A stretch of 32,867 nt of DNA, from positions 1 to 32,867 of the forward strand of contig JAFGJV010000020.1 in the NCBI GenBank assembly GCA_016928955.1. The letters are read 5' to 3'. Shown piece by piece: positions 8,493 to 17,102 of the stretch (the first letter of the stretch is position 1; each line of letters starts with the position of its first letter). The notes below the pieces were generated by a model, which saw only the letters and a list, made by a program, of their open reading frames with translations, did not search any database and had not been told where the DNA came from. Source of the DNA: Spirochaetales bacterium (GTDB taxonomy: Bacteria > Spirochaetota > Spirochaetia > Treponematales > UBA12059). A program made the translations under genes and the position numbers.

Positions 8493-8829
8493 GGGCAACA
8501 AGAACGGCGAGCCCAGGCAGCCCAAGCCGGAACTGCCGGCGCCCGTGTGCGCGGTGTGCGGCAAGCAGATATTCGACCTGTCCAACGCCCTGGCCGACCG
8601 GGAATCCGGCCAGCCCGTGCACTTTGACTGCGCCCTGGCCAAGGCGTCCGAGGGCGAGCGCCTGGATCCCAACGAAAAGATCGTGTACATAGGCCGCGGA
8701 GCCTTCGCGGTGATAGAATACAAGGACAAGTCGCAGACTACCTTCACCATCAAGCGTCGCATATCCTGGGAAAAGGAAGGCGAAAAGCTCGAGTGGAGGA
8801 AGCTCATGCAACAGCGCATGGGTTTGTAA
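8437..8829 (+). CDS. Small zinc-finger-like hypothetical protein
   Basis: 130 residues, function unknown. The N-terminus is strongly basic (SRRRWGRRGHDKG, residues 8-20). A probable zinc site follows: Cys38 and Cys41 in PVCAVCGK with His62 and Cys65 in VHFDC, a C-X2-C-X20-H-X2-C spacing. The C-terminal half (DPNEKIVYIGRGAFAVIEY, then TFTIKRRISWE) looks like a small beta domain. The basic tail plus zinc finger suggests nucleic-acid binding, by inference only. GGAG stands seven bases before the ATG. It is the last gene of the operon begun at rpsP, and a terminator-like hairpin overlaps its stop codon. Confidence 0.75.
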   Translation: MAEGDRDSRRRWGRRGHDKGNKNGEPRQPKPELPAPVCAVCGKQIFDLSNALADRESGQPVHFDCALAKASEGERLDPNEKIVYIGRGAFAVIEYKDKSQTTFTIKRRISWEKEGEKLEWRKLMQQRMGL

Positions 8830-8860
8830 GCGCCCTAAGCTCCCCCCTGGCGGCTTTTTT
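8828..8860 (+). terminator. Terminator of the rpsP-to-zinc-finger operon
   Basis: AAGCGCC (8828-8834) pairs with GGC-G-GCTT (8849-8856, one bulged G), loop of 14 bases, ending in six T (8855-8860). It overlaps the stop codon of the last operon gene and precedes the macroglobulin promoter. Confidence 0.6.
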
Positions 8861-8908
8861 GTGGCGCACGGGACTCCTTCTGTGTCGCAATTTCCCGGAT
8901 AGGTACGA

Positions 8909-8961
8909 TATACTCCATTCATGGCGCCCGCGCTCCGGGCGTCAGGGCATGGAGGATATCA
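8909..8961 (+). promoter_or_regulatory. Macroglobulin promoter, leader hairpin and possible leaderless uORF
   Basis: A -10 box TATACT (8909-8914, as GATATACT) with no convincing -35. An ATG at 8921 is six bases later, on the predicted +1, and opens a 14-codon ORF whose TGA (8963-8965) overlaps the macroglobulin ATG in ATGA. The leader also holds a hairpin CGCCCG (8925-8930) / CGGGCG (8936-8941). GGAGG at 8951-8955 is a good Shine-Dalgarno for direct initiation at 8962. Confidence 0.4.
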
Positions 8962-11900
8962 ATGATGTATAGAAACGTTTTCAGGCGACTCTTGTTCCCG
9001 GCCGCGTGCATCCTGGCGCTCGTTGCGCTCATCGGGTGCTCGAGCAAGCCGCGGGACGGCGAGCCTGTGCCCCAAGGCTTGGGCGGAGACGCCATGGCCG
9101 CCGCTCCCATAGACATGGCAGATTTCAACCAGGCCATGGCCAGGCAGGAGCAGATAGAGGGCAGCCTGGTCCGCGGCTCCGTGGACCTCAGCTCGTCCAC
9201 CATTACCTACTACACCCAGGCATCCGTGTCTGACGCTAGCGCCCCGCTGGCGCCAGAAAACGGCCCCATGGAAATTGTCGACCATTCACCCGTGGGCGAA
9301 CTGCCCGTGGAAATGCGTCGCCCCACCATATACGTCATGTTCTCCCACCCGGTGGTACCGCTGGCCAAGCTCGGCGAGCCCATGCGCGACAGCCCCATTA
9401 TGACCGTGGAACCGGCCGTGCCCGGAACCTACCGCTGGTACGGCACGCGCGTTTTGTCCTTCGAGCCCGACGACACCCTGGTGGGCAATCCGCGGTACCG
9501 GGTGACCGTGACCGGAGACGTCAAGTCCCTGGGCGGCAAGAAGTTGGGCAAGGATTTTGAGTTCGAGTTTTACACGGAGACCCTGAAGGCGGTCAACCAT
9601 TATCCGGGAAACAGCACGGATACGGCGGGCTGGCTCCGGGAGGTGCCGACCGCCGTTGCCCGCTACGCCATCGTTGAATTCAACCAGCCCGTGGACCCGG
9701 ACCACCTGGCCGCCGGCATGGCGGTCACGGTAGGCAAATCCGAGGTGCCGTTCAAGCTGTCCAGGCCCGACTATCCGGAGGAGCTTGCGACCCGTACCGA
9801 CCGCGCCGTGCTGGTGACGCTGAAGAGCGACCCGCCCGAGGACACGCGGGTGACTATCACCCTGCGCAAGGGCGCCAGCCCCTTCAAGGGCTACCCGACC
9901 ACGGCGGCCGACCAGCAGCTCGAGTACAGCACCGTGACCCGCTTCCGCTACGAGGATCTCCATTCGTACTCGTACGACCTGCCGAGGAACAACAAGGCGG
10001 GAGCCCTGCCCGTGTACGCACGGTTCAGCCACCAGGTGGCCGCCGGGGCCAAGAAACTGGCCTGGAACGTGACCCTGAACGGTACGGCCGTCACGCCGGT
10101 GGCGGTGGACCTGTTCGGCAACACCGTGCGCGTCAACGTGAACGGGGCCGAGCCCGGCGACTCGATCGCGATCAAGGCGCCGGAGGGCGTCAAGGACGTG
10201 TACGGACGGGCCCTTTCCAACGCGGGCGCGTCCAATACCACGGTGATTCCCAACGCCAATCCCTTTGTGTCCTTCCCGTACTCGTCGTTCTACCACCTTG
10301 AGGCCGCCTATCCGCCCAAGCTTGTATGGGAGGCCCGCAACCTGGACGCCATGCGGCTGGGCATGGGAGAGGGGGATGCCGCGAACCTGATCAAAAGCGG
10401 CGCCGGCGCCCCCGCGCTGGAAACCGTGGACATGAGTTCCTGGAAGAAAAACCGCGTGCGCTATGTCATAGAGGACCTGGCGCCCTACCTGAACGGCAAG
10501 GGCTTTGGCACCGTGCTGTTCAACTGGGAAGCCGTGTACCAGAACCAATGGAGCAAATCGGCCTATACCCAGAGGGACAGCTTCGCGGTGCAGGTGACCG
10601 ACATAGGCGTGACCACGCGCTACGCGTACAACCGCGTGCTGGTATGGGCCAATTCCCTGTCAACCGGCAAGCCCCTGTCCGGCGCTGCTGTGAGCCTGGA
10701 ACGCATGTCGGGAGGAGCGGAATACAAGGCCACCACCGACAGGAACGGCTTGGCCGTCATAGACCTGGAACCCGGACAGTACCGGAGCATGTACGAGCCA
10801 ACGGCGCGAGCATATCACGCGGACATCCATATCACGGTGTCCAAGGGCGACGATACCGCCGAGCTTTTTGCCAACAGCACGCACAACGTATGGTCGTCAA
10901 GCCTGTACGGGCACAGTTATCCGCAGTACGTGGAGTTAACCCAGCAGCGCATCCTCATGTTCACCGACCGGGGCCTGTACAAGCCGGGTGAGGAACTGGC
11001 CCTGCGCGGCATCCACTGGAAACAGACCTTGTCCGAGTTCGAGCCCTACTCAGGGCCGTACTCCATGCAGTTGGACGACCCCCGCGACGGCACCCGCATT
11101 TGGAGCGAGCAGGGCACCACCACCGAGTCAGGCGGTTTTGCCCACAGGTTTACCCTGCCCGAGGGACTGGAACCCGGTTCCTACCGGCTTGAGTACCATG
11201 CGGGCGACACGCACTCGTCCGTGGCCTTTACGGTTGCCCAGTTCAGGCGCCTGACCTTCCAGGTGGACAGCCAGGTGCCACAGCGTCCTTTCTACCTGGG
11301 CGACGAGGTGGCTGTGGACGTGAACGCCAGCTACCTGGCAGGCGGGGCCATGCCCAGCGCGTCCTACACGTATTTCTGGACGCGGAAGCCGGCCGGTTTC
11401 ACGCCTCCGGGCACGCAATGGGACAAGCACGTGTTCGGGCCGGGCTCGTGGGAAGGCCAGCGTTTCCTGTCCAACGGAGAGGGCAACTTGAGCCCGTCCG
11501 GCCATGCCCAGATCAAGGAGAAGACTGACGGCCAGAACGCGTCAGGCTCCGCGTACTACTATATCCTGGAAACCACCGTGGTGGACGTGGACAGGCAGGC
11601 CATAGCGTCCACGGCGTCCGTGTTCGTGCATCCCGCGTCGTTCTACCTGGGCGTGCGCTTTGCCTCCCCGGCTGCGGACGGGTGGTGGAGCCGCTTTGTG
11701 TCCACCGGCAAGGACGTCAAGGCTGAGGTCGCCCTGGTGGACCCCGACGGCCGCCTGTGGGCCCGGGACGCCTCGCTGACCGCCCGGGTGACCAAGGGAA
11801 CCTGGAAACACACCGAACAGCAGGGCGTGTATGGCCGCGTGAACACGCGCTGGGAATACGTGGAAGAGGAAGTGGAAACCGCGGAGGTCAAGGCGTCAGG

Positions 11901-14808
11901 CGGCAAGGCCAGCTGGACCTTCCGGCCCAAGGATTCGGGCGACTACCTGATCAGCTTTGAGGGCAAGGATCCCCGCGGGCGCCTGGCCAAGACCAGCGTC
12001 CGGTTCTACGCCACGGGTTCGTCCTGGGTGCGCAACGCCACCGAGACCCCGTCGAGCATAGAGCTGATACCGGACCGTACCGAGTACCTGCCCGGACAGA
12101 CGGCGCGCATCCTGGTGCGTAGCCCCCTGTCGGACGCTCGCTACCTCCTGACCGTCGAGCGCCAGGGCATAGAGTCGCAGAAGATCATCACCATCAGCGA
12201 CGGCAACCCCGTCATCGAGATACCCATCACGGAAGACCATGTACCCGTCATATACGTGGCCCTGAGCTCGTGCACCAAGCGCGAGGCCCCTCCCACCGAC
12301 TACTTTGAGCCCGACTTGGGGCGGCCGCGCGGCATCTTTGGCATAGTCGGCCTTAAGGTGTCCACCGTGCCCGTTGAGCTGGACGTGGATGTCACGCCCC
12401 TGGAGGGAGCGTACAAGCCGGGCTCCAACGCCCAGGTGGCCGTACGCGTCACGCACAACGGCAAACCCGTGGCCAACGCGGAGCTCATCGTCATGGCGGT
12501 GGACCGCGGTGTTTTGGACCTGATCGACTACCACGTACCCGACCCCGTGGCCTACTTCTACGACCCGTCCCATTTCCCGCTGGCCGTGAGCGGCGACGAC
12601 TCGCGCAGGCTCCTCCTCAAGCCCGTAACCTACGACACGTCCGTGCTTACCGGCGGCGGCGGCGAAAAACCCCAGGAGCGCAAGGATTTCCGGCCTCTGG
12701 CCCTGTTTGAGCCCTTTGCCCGCACGGACTCGCGTGGCATGGCCCTGGTGTCCTTTGGCCTGCCCGACACCCTGACCACCTACCGCCTGACCGCTGTGGC
12801 CATCAACGGCAACCGCCTGGGACACTCGGAGGGCGAGCTCCTGGTGCAGAATCCCATCAACGTGCGCGCGGCCCTGCCGCGCCGCTTCCGCAACCGCGAC
12901 ACTGCGGTGGCGGGCGTGGTCATCCAGAACCTGACCAGCGTTGAGCAGAAGGTGGAGGTGAGCGCGGTCAGCGACCTCCTGCGCGTTGACGGCGAGTCGA
13001 CCAAGGCCGTCACGGTACCGGCGGGCGGCGTGTACGAGCTGCCCTTCCTCCTGGCAGCCACCACGCCGGGCGAGGGTAGCATAACCTTTACCATCCGGAG
13101 CGCCGTACTCAACGAGCGGCTGACGGAAAAGGTCACGGTTGAGCGCCCGCTGGTCAAGGAGGCTTTCTCCACCGTGGGTTCGGTGGCCCGGGACCAGAGC
13201 GTCGCCCAGGAAGGGCTGTCCCTGCCGTCGCGCATAGCGCCCGGTTACGGGAGCCTGACCGTCAAGCTGTCGTCCAGCCTCCGGCCCATGATCGAGCCGT
13301 CCATATACCGGCTCCTGGACGGGCCGGATCCCTGGTGGGGCTTCTACCGCTACCTGACCTATTCCTTTGCCTGCGCGTACGAAGGCGTTGGTGCACCCAC
13401 GGTGCGGTCGGTACAGAAGGAGCTGGAAGCCAGGCAGCTGCCGGGCGGCGGCATCTATGTTGGGGGCTGGCACTGGCAGCCCTTCCTGCCCGATCCCTAT
13501 ATCAGCCTCCTGGAAGCCCACTTCCTCATCTTTGCCAAGGAAAGGGGCCTTGAGCTGCCGGACGCGCCCCACCAGGAGCGCCTCCTAGACTACCTGGCAG
13601 GCCTCAAGTCCCAAAACGGTTTCAGCGCGTACTACCACGCCTATCTGGCCTATGTGCTCACGGAGGCCGGGCGGCGGGACAGCGCCTTCCTGGCCAAGGT
13701 GGAAGCGTACAAGGACGAGCTTGGACTGGGCGGTTACGGCCTCCTGGCCCAGGCATACCTTGCCGCGGGAGACAAGGACGGGGCCCGCAGGGTGTACCTG
13801 CGCTCCAAAAATTTCATGATGATCGGCACCCAGACCGTGGACGTCAAGGACAGCTACGAAGTGACCAACTACTGGAGCTCCCTGCTGGCCGAGATGGGCA
13901 TTTTCCTCAAGAACGCCTACGAGCTTGGCGAGGACAGCGGCCTGGTACAGAGGATAGCGGCCAGCATGGACCGCAGCGAGCGCTACTTTCGTACCTTGAA
14001 TGACGACCTGTGGATGCTACTCGGGTTCGTACCGCTTCTGGACGACGAAGGGCCGGCCTCGGGCGTGGCCACCGTCAGCGTTGGCTCGGCGGGCGCCGAG
14101 TTCCTCAAGCGCGAGCTCAGCGCGCAAGAACCCCGATCGGAGGACACGCTCCAGTTCGCGGACAAGCCCCTGGCCGACCTGCCGCGCGACACGGTTGTGC
14201 CTCTGGACTTCAACAAGCAGGGCGACACGCCTGTGTACTACACGACCATACTGCGCTACGCCCTGCCAACGGAAACGGCCCTGCCCAGGGACGAGGGCCT
14301 GGAGGTCAACGCGGTGTACGAGACCCTGGACGGCCAGAGCGTGGAACCGGGCAACCTGGTGCTGGGAGAAACCTACCGCGTGCGGGTCAACGTGGCCAGC
14401 TCAAAGAGGCGGCAACGCCTGGAGCTCCTGGTGCCCGTGCCCAACGGCGTGGAGATTGTCGACCCGACCTTTGTGACCACGGGCAGCTTTGCCAACCAGG
14501 GCGGCACGGGTTCGCAGACCATAACCAGGGAAACCGTGTACGGCGACACCATGGACGTGGAGGCTGAAGGCTACGGCTACTGGGACGGCGACTGGTACAT
14601 GTACTGGTACAGGCCCGACTACTTTGCCCTGGACAACATGATGGTGTACCGCTGGACGGATTTCTACGCAGGCAACCGGGAGGTGACCTTCCTGGTACGG
14701 GTGACAACGCCGGGCATCTACCCGACGCCGCCAGTAAGCGCCAGCCTGGAATTCGAGCCAGAGGTATTCGGCCGCTCGGGGGGTATGCTGTTTGTCATCA
14801 AGCCCTGA
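8962..14808 (+). CDS. Alpha-2-macroglobulin-like lipoprotein (no thioester motif)
   Basis: 1948 residues, the size of bacterial macroglobulins. Signal peptide with lipobox LIGC (Cys26) predicts export and lipid anchoring. Visible family parts: an N-terminal Ig-like/MG region (RPTIYVMFSHPVVP, about 113-126); FTDRGLYKPGEELALRG in the MG region near 670; AVDRGVLDLIDYHVPDP near 1180; TTYRLTAVAINGNRLG followed by PINVRAALPRRFRNRD near 1275-1310; and the C-terminal LEFEPEVFGRSG. Bacterial macroglobulins are thought to trap proteases at the cell envelope. The region that normally carries the C-x-E-Q thioester here reads FACAYEGVG (Cys1471), with no CxEQ anywhere, so covalent trapping is unlikely. 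The gene overlaps the PBP1C gene, repeating the known yfhM-pbpC pairing. The fold is certain by motif; the target is unknown. Confidence 0.92.
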   Translation: MMYRNVFRRLLFPAACILALVALIGCSSKPRDGEPVPQGLGGDAMAAAPIDMADFNQAMARQEQIEGSLVRGSVDLSSSTITYYTQASVSDASAPLAPENGPMEIVDHSPVGELPVEMRRPTIYVMFSHPVVPLAKLGEPMRDSPIMTVEPAVPGTYRWYGTRVLSFEPDDTLVGNPRYRVTVTGDVKSLGGKKLGKDFEFEFYTETLKAVNHYPGNSTDTAGWLREVPTAVARYAIVEFNQPVDPDHLAAGMAVTVGKSEVPFKLSRPDYPEELATRTDRAVLVTLKSDPPEDTRVTITLRKGASPFKGYPTTAADQQLEYSTVTRFRYEDLHSYSYDLPRNNKAGALPVYARFSHQVAAGAKKLAWNVTLNGTAVTPVAVDLFGNTVRVNVNGAEPGDSIAIKAPEGVKDVYGRALSNAGASNTTVIPNANPFVSFPYSSFYHLEAAYPPKLVWEARNLDAMRLGMGEGDAANLIKSGAGAPALETVDMSSWKKNRVRYVIEDLAPYLNGKGFGTVLFNWEAVYQNQWSKSAYTQRDSFAVQVTDIGVTTRYAYNRVLVWANSLSTGKPLSGAAVSLERMSGGAEYKATTDRNGLAVIDLEPGQYRSMYEPTARAYHADIHITVSKGDDTAELFANSTHNVWSSSLYGHSYPQYVELTQQRILMFTDRGLYKPGEELALRGIHWKQTLSEFEPYSGPYSMQLDDPRDGTRIWSEQGTTTESGGFAHRFTLPEGLEPGSYRLEYHAGDTHSSVAFTVAQFRRLTFQVDSQVPQRPFYLGDEVAVDVNASYLAGGAMPSASYTYFWTRKPAGFTPPGTQWDKHVFGPGSWEGQRFLSNGEGNLSPSGHAQIKEKTDGQNASGSAYYYILETTVVDVDRQAIASTASVFVHPASFYLGVRFASPAADGWWSRFVSTGKDVKAEVALVDPDGRLWARDASLTARVTKGTWKHTEQQGVYGRVNTRWEYVEEEVETAEVKASGGKASWTFRPKDSGDYLISFEGKDPRGRLAKTSVRFYATGSSWVRNATETPSSIELIPDRTEYLPGQTARILVRSPLSDARYLLTVERQGIESQKIITISDGNPVIEIPITEDHVPVIYVALSSCTKREAPPTDYFEPDLGRPRGIFGIVGLKVSTVPVELDVDVTPLEGAYKPGSNAQVAVRVTHNGKPVANAELIVMAVDRGVLDLIDYHVPDPVAYFYDPSHFPLAVSGDDSRRLLLKPVTYDTSVLTGGGGEKPQERKDFRPLALFEPFARTDSRGMALVSFGLPDTLTTYRLTAVAINGNRLGHSEGELLVQNPINVRAALPRRFRNRDTAVAGVVIQNLTSVEQKVEVSAVSDLLRVDGESTKAVTVPAGGVYELPFLLAATTPGEGSITFTIRSAVLNERLTEKVTVERPLVKEAFSTVGSVARDQSVAQEGLSLPSRIAPGYGSLTVKLSSSLRPMIEPSIYRLLDGPDPWWGFYRYLTYSFACAYEGVGAPTVRSVQKELEARQLPGGGIYVGGWHWQPFLPDPYISLLEAHFLIFAKERGLELPDAPHQERLLDYLAGLKSQNGFSAYYHAYLAYVLTEAGRRDSAFLAKVEAYKDELGLGGYGLLAQAYLAAGDKDGARRVYLRSKNFMMIGTQTVDVKDSYEVTNYWSSLLAEMGIFLKNAYELGEDSGLVQRIAASMDRSERYFRTLNDDLWMLLGFVPLLDDEGPASGVATVSVGSAGAEFLKRELSAQEPRSEDTLQFADKPLADLPRDTVVPLDFNKQGDTPVYYTTILRYALPTETALPRDEGLEVNAVYETLDGQSVEPGNLVLGETYRVRVNVASSKRRQRLELLVPVPNGVEIVDPTFVTTGSFANQGGTGSQTITRETVYGDTMDVEAEGYGYWDGDWYMYWYRPDYFALDNMMVYRWTDFYAGNREVTFLVRVTTPGIYPTPPVSASLEFEPEVFGRSGGMLFVIKP

Positions 14809-17074
14809 TTTTACGGTGGTTTTAAAGCGCCGCCGGGCCGCCGCCAGGACGCTCAGGATCCTGGTCTGCGCCCTGGCGGCGTATTTTGGGCTCGTGCGGC
14901 TTGCGCCCAGGGTCCTGCCCTACGCGGGGCAGGACGCCCTGGACGGCCTGCGTTTCTCGACCGTGCTGCTGGACGCCGAGGGCGGCGAGCTTCAGGTTTT
15001 GCCCCTGGACCAGGGCCTCAGGCGGGTGTACAGGCCGGCAGCCGAACAGCCGGCAACGTTGCGCCGCCTGGTGCTCCGCGCAGAGGACAAGCGCTTCTAC
15101 GCCCACCCCGGCGTGGACCCGATAGCGCTCGGGCGGGCCCTGATCCAGAACCTAGGCGGAGGCGGCACGGTCAGCGGGGCGTCCACGCTGAGCATGCAGG
15201 TGGCCAGGCTCATCACGCCCAGGCCGCGCACGCTGGGGGCCAAGCTGGCTGAGGCCTGGGAAGCTATCCAGCTGGAAAGCCGCCTTGGCAAGGCCGGCGT
15301 CCTGGACCTGTACCTCAACCTGCTCCCCTTCGGCCGCAACGTGGAGGGCTTTCCTGCGGCTGCCCGGGCGTATTTTGGCAAGGATATCAGCCTTTTAACG
15401 GATGCCCAGCTCATGGCCCTCTGCGTCATACCGCGCTCGCCGTCGGCTTATGACCCCTATAACCAGCGGGACGCGGCCATGGAGGCGATCAGGCGCCTTG
15501 CCCTGCTGTCCGGCAACGGCGAGGAGCTGGCCTCTAGGCTGGCCAGAGAAGCGGTGGACGGCGCCCTCGAGCCCGAGCGTCGCGACCTCTGGCCTTTTCG
15601 GGCGCCGCATTACGTGGCCTATCTGCAAAGATCGGGCGCGCTGGACCTGGAGCCCCGGGAATCGCGCTCTCCGATTGTCACGGGTATAGAGCCGGACCTG
15701 CAGGGCTACCTGGAGGGGCTCCTGGCCGATACGGTGGCCGAAGCCCGGGAAAAGCGCGTGTCCAACGCGGCGGCCCTGTTTGTGCGCCCGGCGGACATGA
15801 GGGTGGCTGCCTGGGTCGGCTCGATAGATTTCTCTGACCCGGCGGCGGGGCAGGTGGACGGCGTTACCATGTTGAGGCAGCCGGGATCCACGCTCAAGCC
15901 CTTCCTGTACGCCCTGGCGCTGGAGCAGGGCTTCACCGCGTCCACAGTCCTCCCGGACGTGCCCACGGATTTTGGCGGCGCGGAAGTGTACGTGCCGGCC
16001 AATTTCAACAACCAGTTCAACGGGCCGGTGCGTTTGCGCCAGGCCCTGGCGTCCAGCCTGAACATACCGGCAGTATACACGCTGGAGCGCCTGGGCGTGT
16101 CGCGCTTTTCCGAATTCCTGACCGAGCTGGGCTTTGACTCCCTGCGCGACCAGCTGGGCGGCCTGGGCCTGGGCCTGGCCCTGGGCAATGCCGAAGTGAG
16201 CCTGTACGAGCTCGTACGCGCGTACGGCAGCTTTGTCCATGGTGGGCAGAGGGTCGTCATCAATAACGGACCAGCTTGCCAGCCGGCCGAGGATCCGGAC
16301 GGCGCCCCGGCCATGGATCCGCGGATAGCGTCCCTGGTGCGCGACATACTCACGCGGCACCCGGACAGGGCCCTGGCCTTTGGCCTGGCCAACCGCCTGC
16401 GCTTTGAGGGCGCCATGAAGACGGGCACCAGCAACCAGTTCAACAACATCTGGGCGGTGGGTTTTACCACCGACTTGTTGGGCGGCGTGTGGATGGGCAA
16501 TTTTTCAGGCGCCACCGTGGTGGGCACGGCCGACTCCGGATACCCGGCCACCATGCTGTCCAAGACGCTGGAGCGATTTTCCGCCCACGCTCTCTTTCCG
16601 CCCCTGGCCGGCCTTGAGAAAAAACAGGTATGCGCCCTGTCAGGCATGGCCTCCGGCGAGTTCTGTCCCCACGTGATAGACGAGTGGTTTCTGCCAGGCA
16701 CAGAGCTGGCGGACTGCGACTGGCACCAGGCCGGCCCGAATGGCACAAGGATAAGCTACCCGCAGGAATATGCCGCATGGCTGGCGCGCTACCGCTACGC
16801 GGGGGCGGGAACCGCCGTTGCGGCCGACTTGCGCATAACGCGGCCCGTGGACGGCGCGGTGTTCTATCTGAACCCCGCGGAACCTGCTGAGGGCCAGGGC
16901 TTTCTCCTGCAGGCCACCGGTTCTGGAACGGGCAGCGTCCAGCTGGACGGCTCAACCTACTGGTCGGGGAGCTTCCCGGTGTCGGTATGGCTGCCTTTGC
17001 GTATTGGGAGCCACCACGTGGATGTGTTCCAGGACGGGGGAGGGTCGGCAGGCGTCCGGGTGGAGGTCCGTTAG
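14792..17074 (+). CDS. pbpC: Penicillin-binding protein 1C (bifunctional)
   Basis: 760 residues with one N-terminal membrane anchor (about 20-37). GT51 glycosyltransferase: the EDKRFYAHPGVDP motif (Glu98) and GASTLSMQVARL are present, and Glu185 lies in GRNVEGFPAAARAYFGK. Transpeptidase: Ser366 in GSTLKP, SSLN, and KTGTS at 543-547. A C-terminal beta domain (about 680-760, ITRPVDGAVFYLNP) matches the domain specific to PBP1C. It polymerises peptidoglycan in the periplasm; the transpeptidase role of PBP1C is uncertain even in E. coli. The start is taken as TTG 14792, seven bases after a G-run Shine-Dalgarno inside the macroglobulin gene (17-base overlap); GTG 14816 is an alternative. Pairing with the macroglobulin suggests repair of the wall after attack. 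Confidence 0.92.
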   Translation: MSSSPDFTVVLKRRRAAARTLRILVCALAAYFGLVRLAPRVLPYAGQDALDGLRFSTVLLDAEGGELQVLPLDQGLRRVYRPAAEQPATLRRLVLRAEDKRFYAHPGVDPIALGRALIQNLGGGGTVSGASTLSMQVARLITPRPRTLGAKLAEAWEAIQLESRLGKAGVLDLYLNLLPFGRNVEGFPAAARAYFGKDISLLTDAQLMALCVIPRSPSAYDPYNQRDAAMEAIRRLALLSGNGEELASRLAREAVDGALEPERRDLWPFRAPHYVAYLQRSGALDLEPRESRSPIVTGIEPDLQGYLEGLLADTVAEAREKRVSNAAALFVRPADMRVAAWVGSIDFSDPAAGQVDGVTMLRQPGSTLKPFLYALALEQGFTASTVLPDVPTDFGGAEVYVPANFNNQFNGPVRLRQALASSLNIPAVYTLERLGVSRFSEFLTELGFDSLRDQLGGLGLGLALGNAEVSLYELVRAYGSFVHGGQRVVINNGPACQPAEDPDGAPAMDPRIASLVRDILTRHPDRALAFGLANRLRFEGAMKTGTSNQFNNIWAVGFTTDLLGGVWMGNFSGATVVGTADSGYPATMLSKTLERFSAHALFPPLAGLEKKQVCALSGMASGEFCPHVIDEWFLPGTELADCDWHQAGPNGTRISYPQEYAAWLARYRYAGAGTAVAADLRITRPVDGAVFYLNPAEPAEGQGFLLQATGSGTGSVQLDGSTYWSGSFPVSVWLPLRIGSHHVDVFQDGGGSAGVRVEVR

Positions 17075-17102
17075 GCATCCGCCACCCGGGCGCGTGCTGG
17101 GC

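Noticed and set aside
11896-13572. A 558-codon minus-strand open frame inside the macroglobulin gene
   Set aside because: Antisense shadow of codon bias; no promoter, Shine-Dalgarno or recognisable domain.
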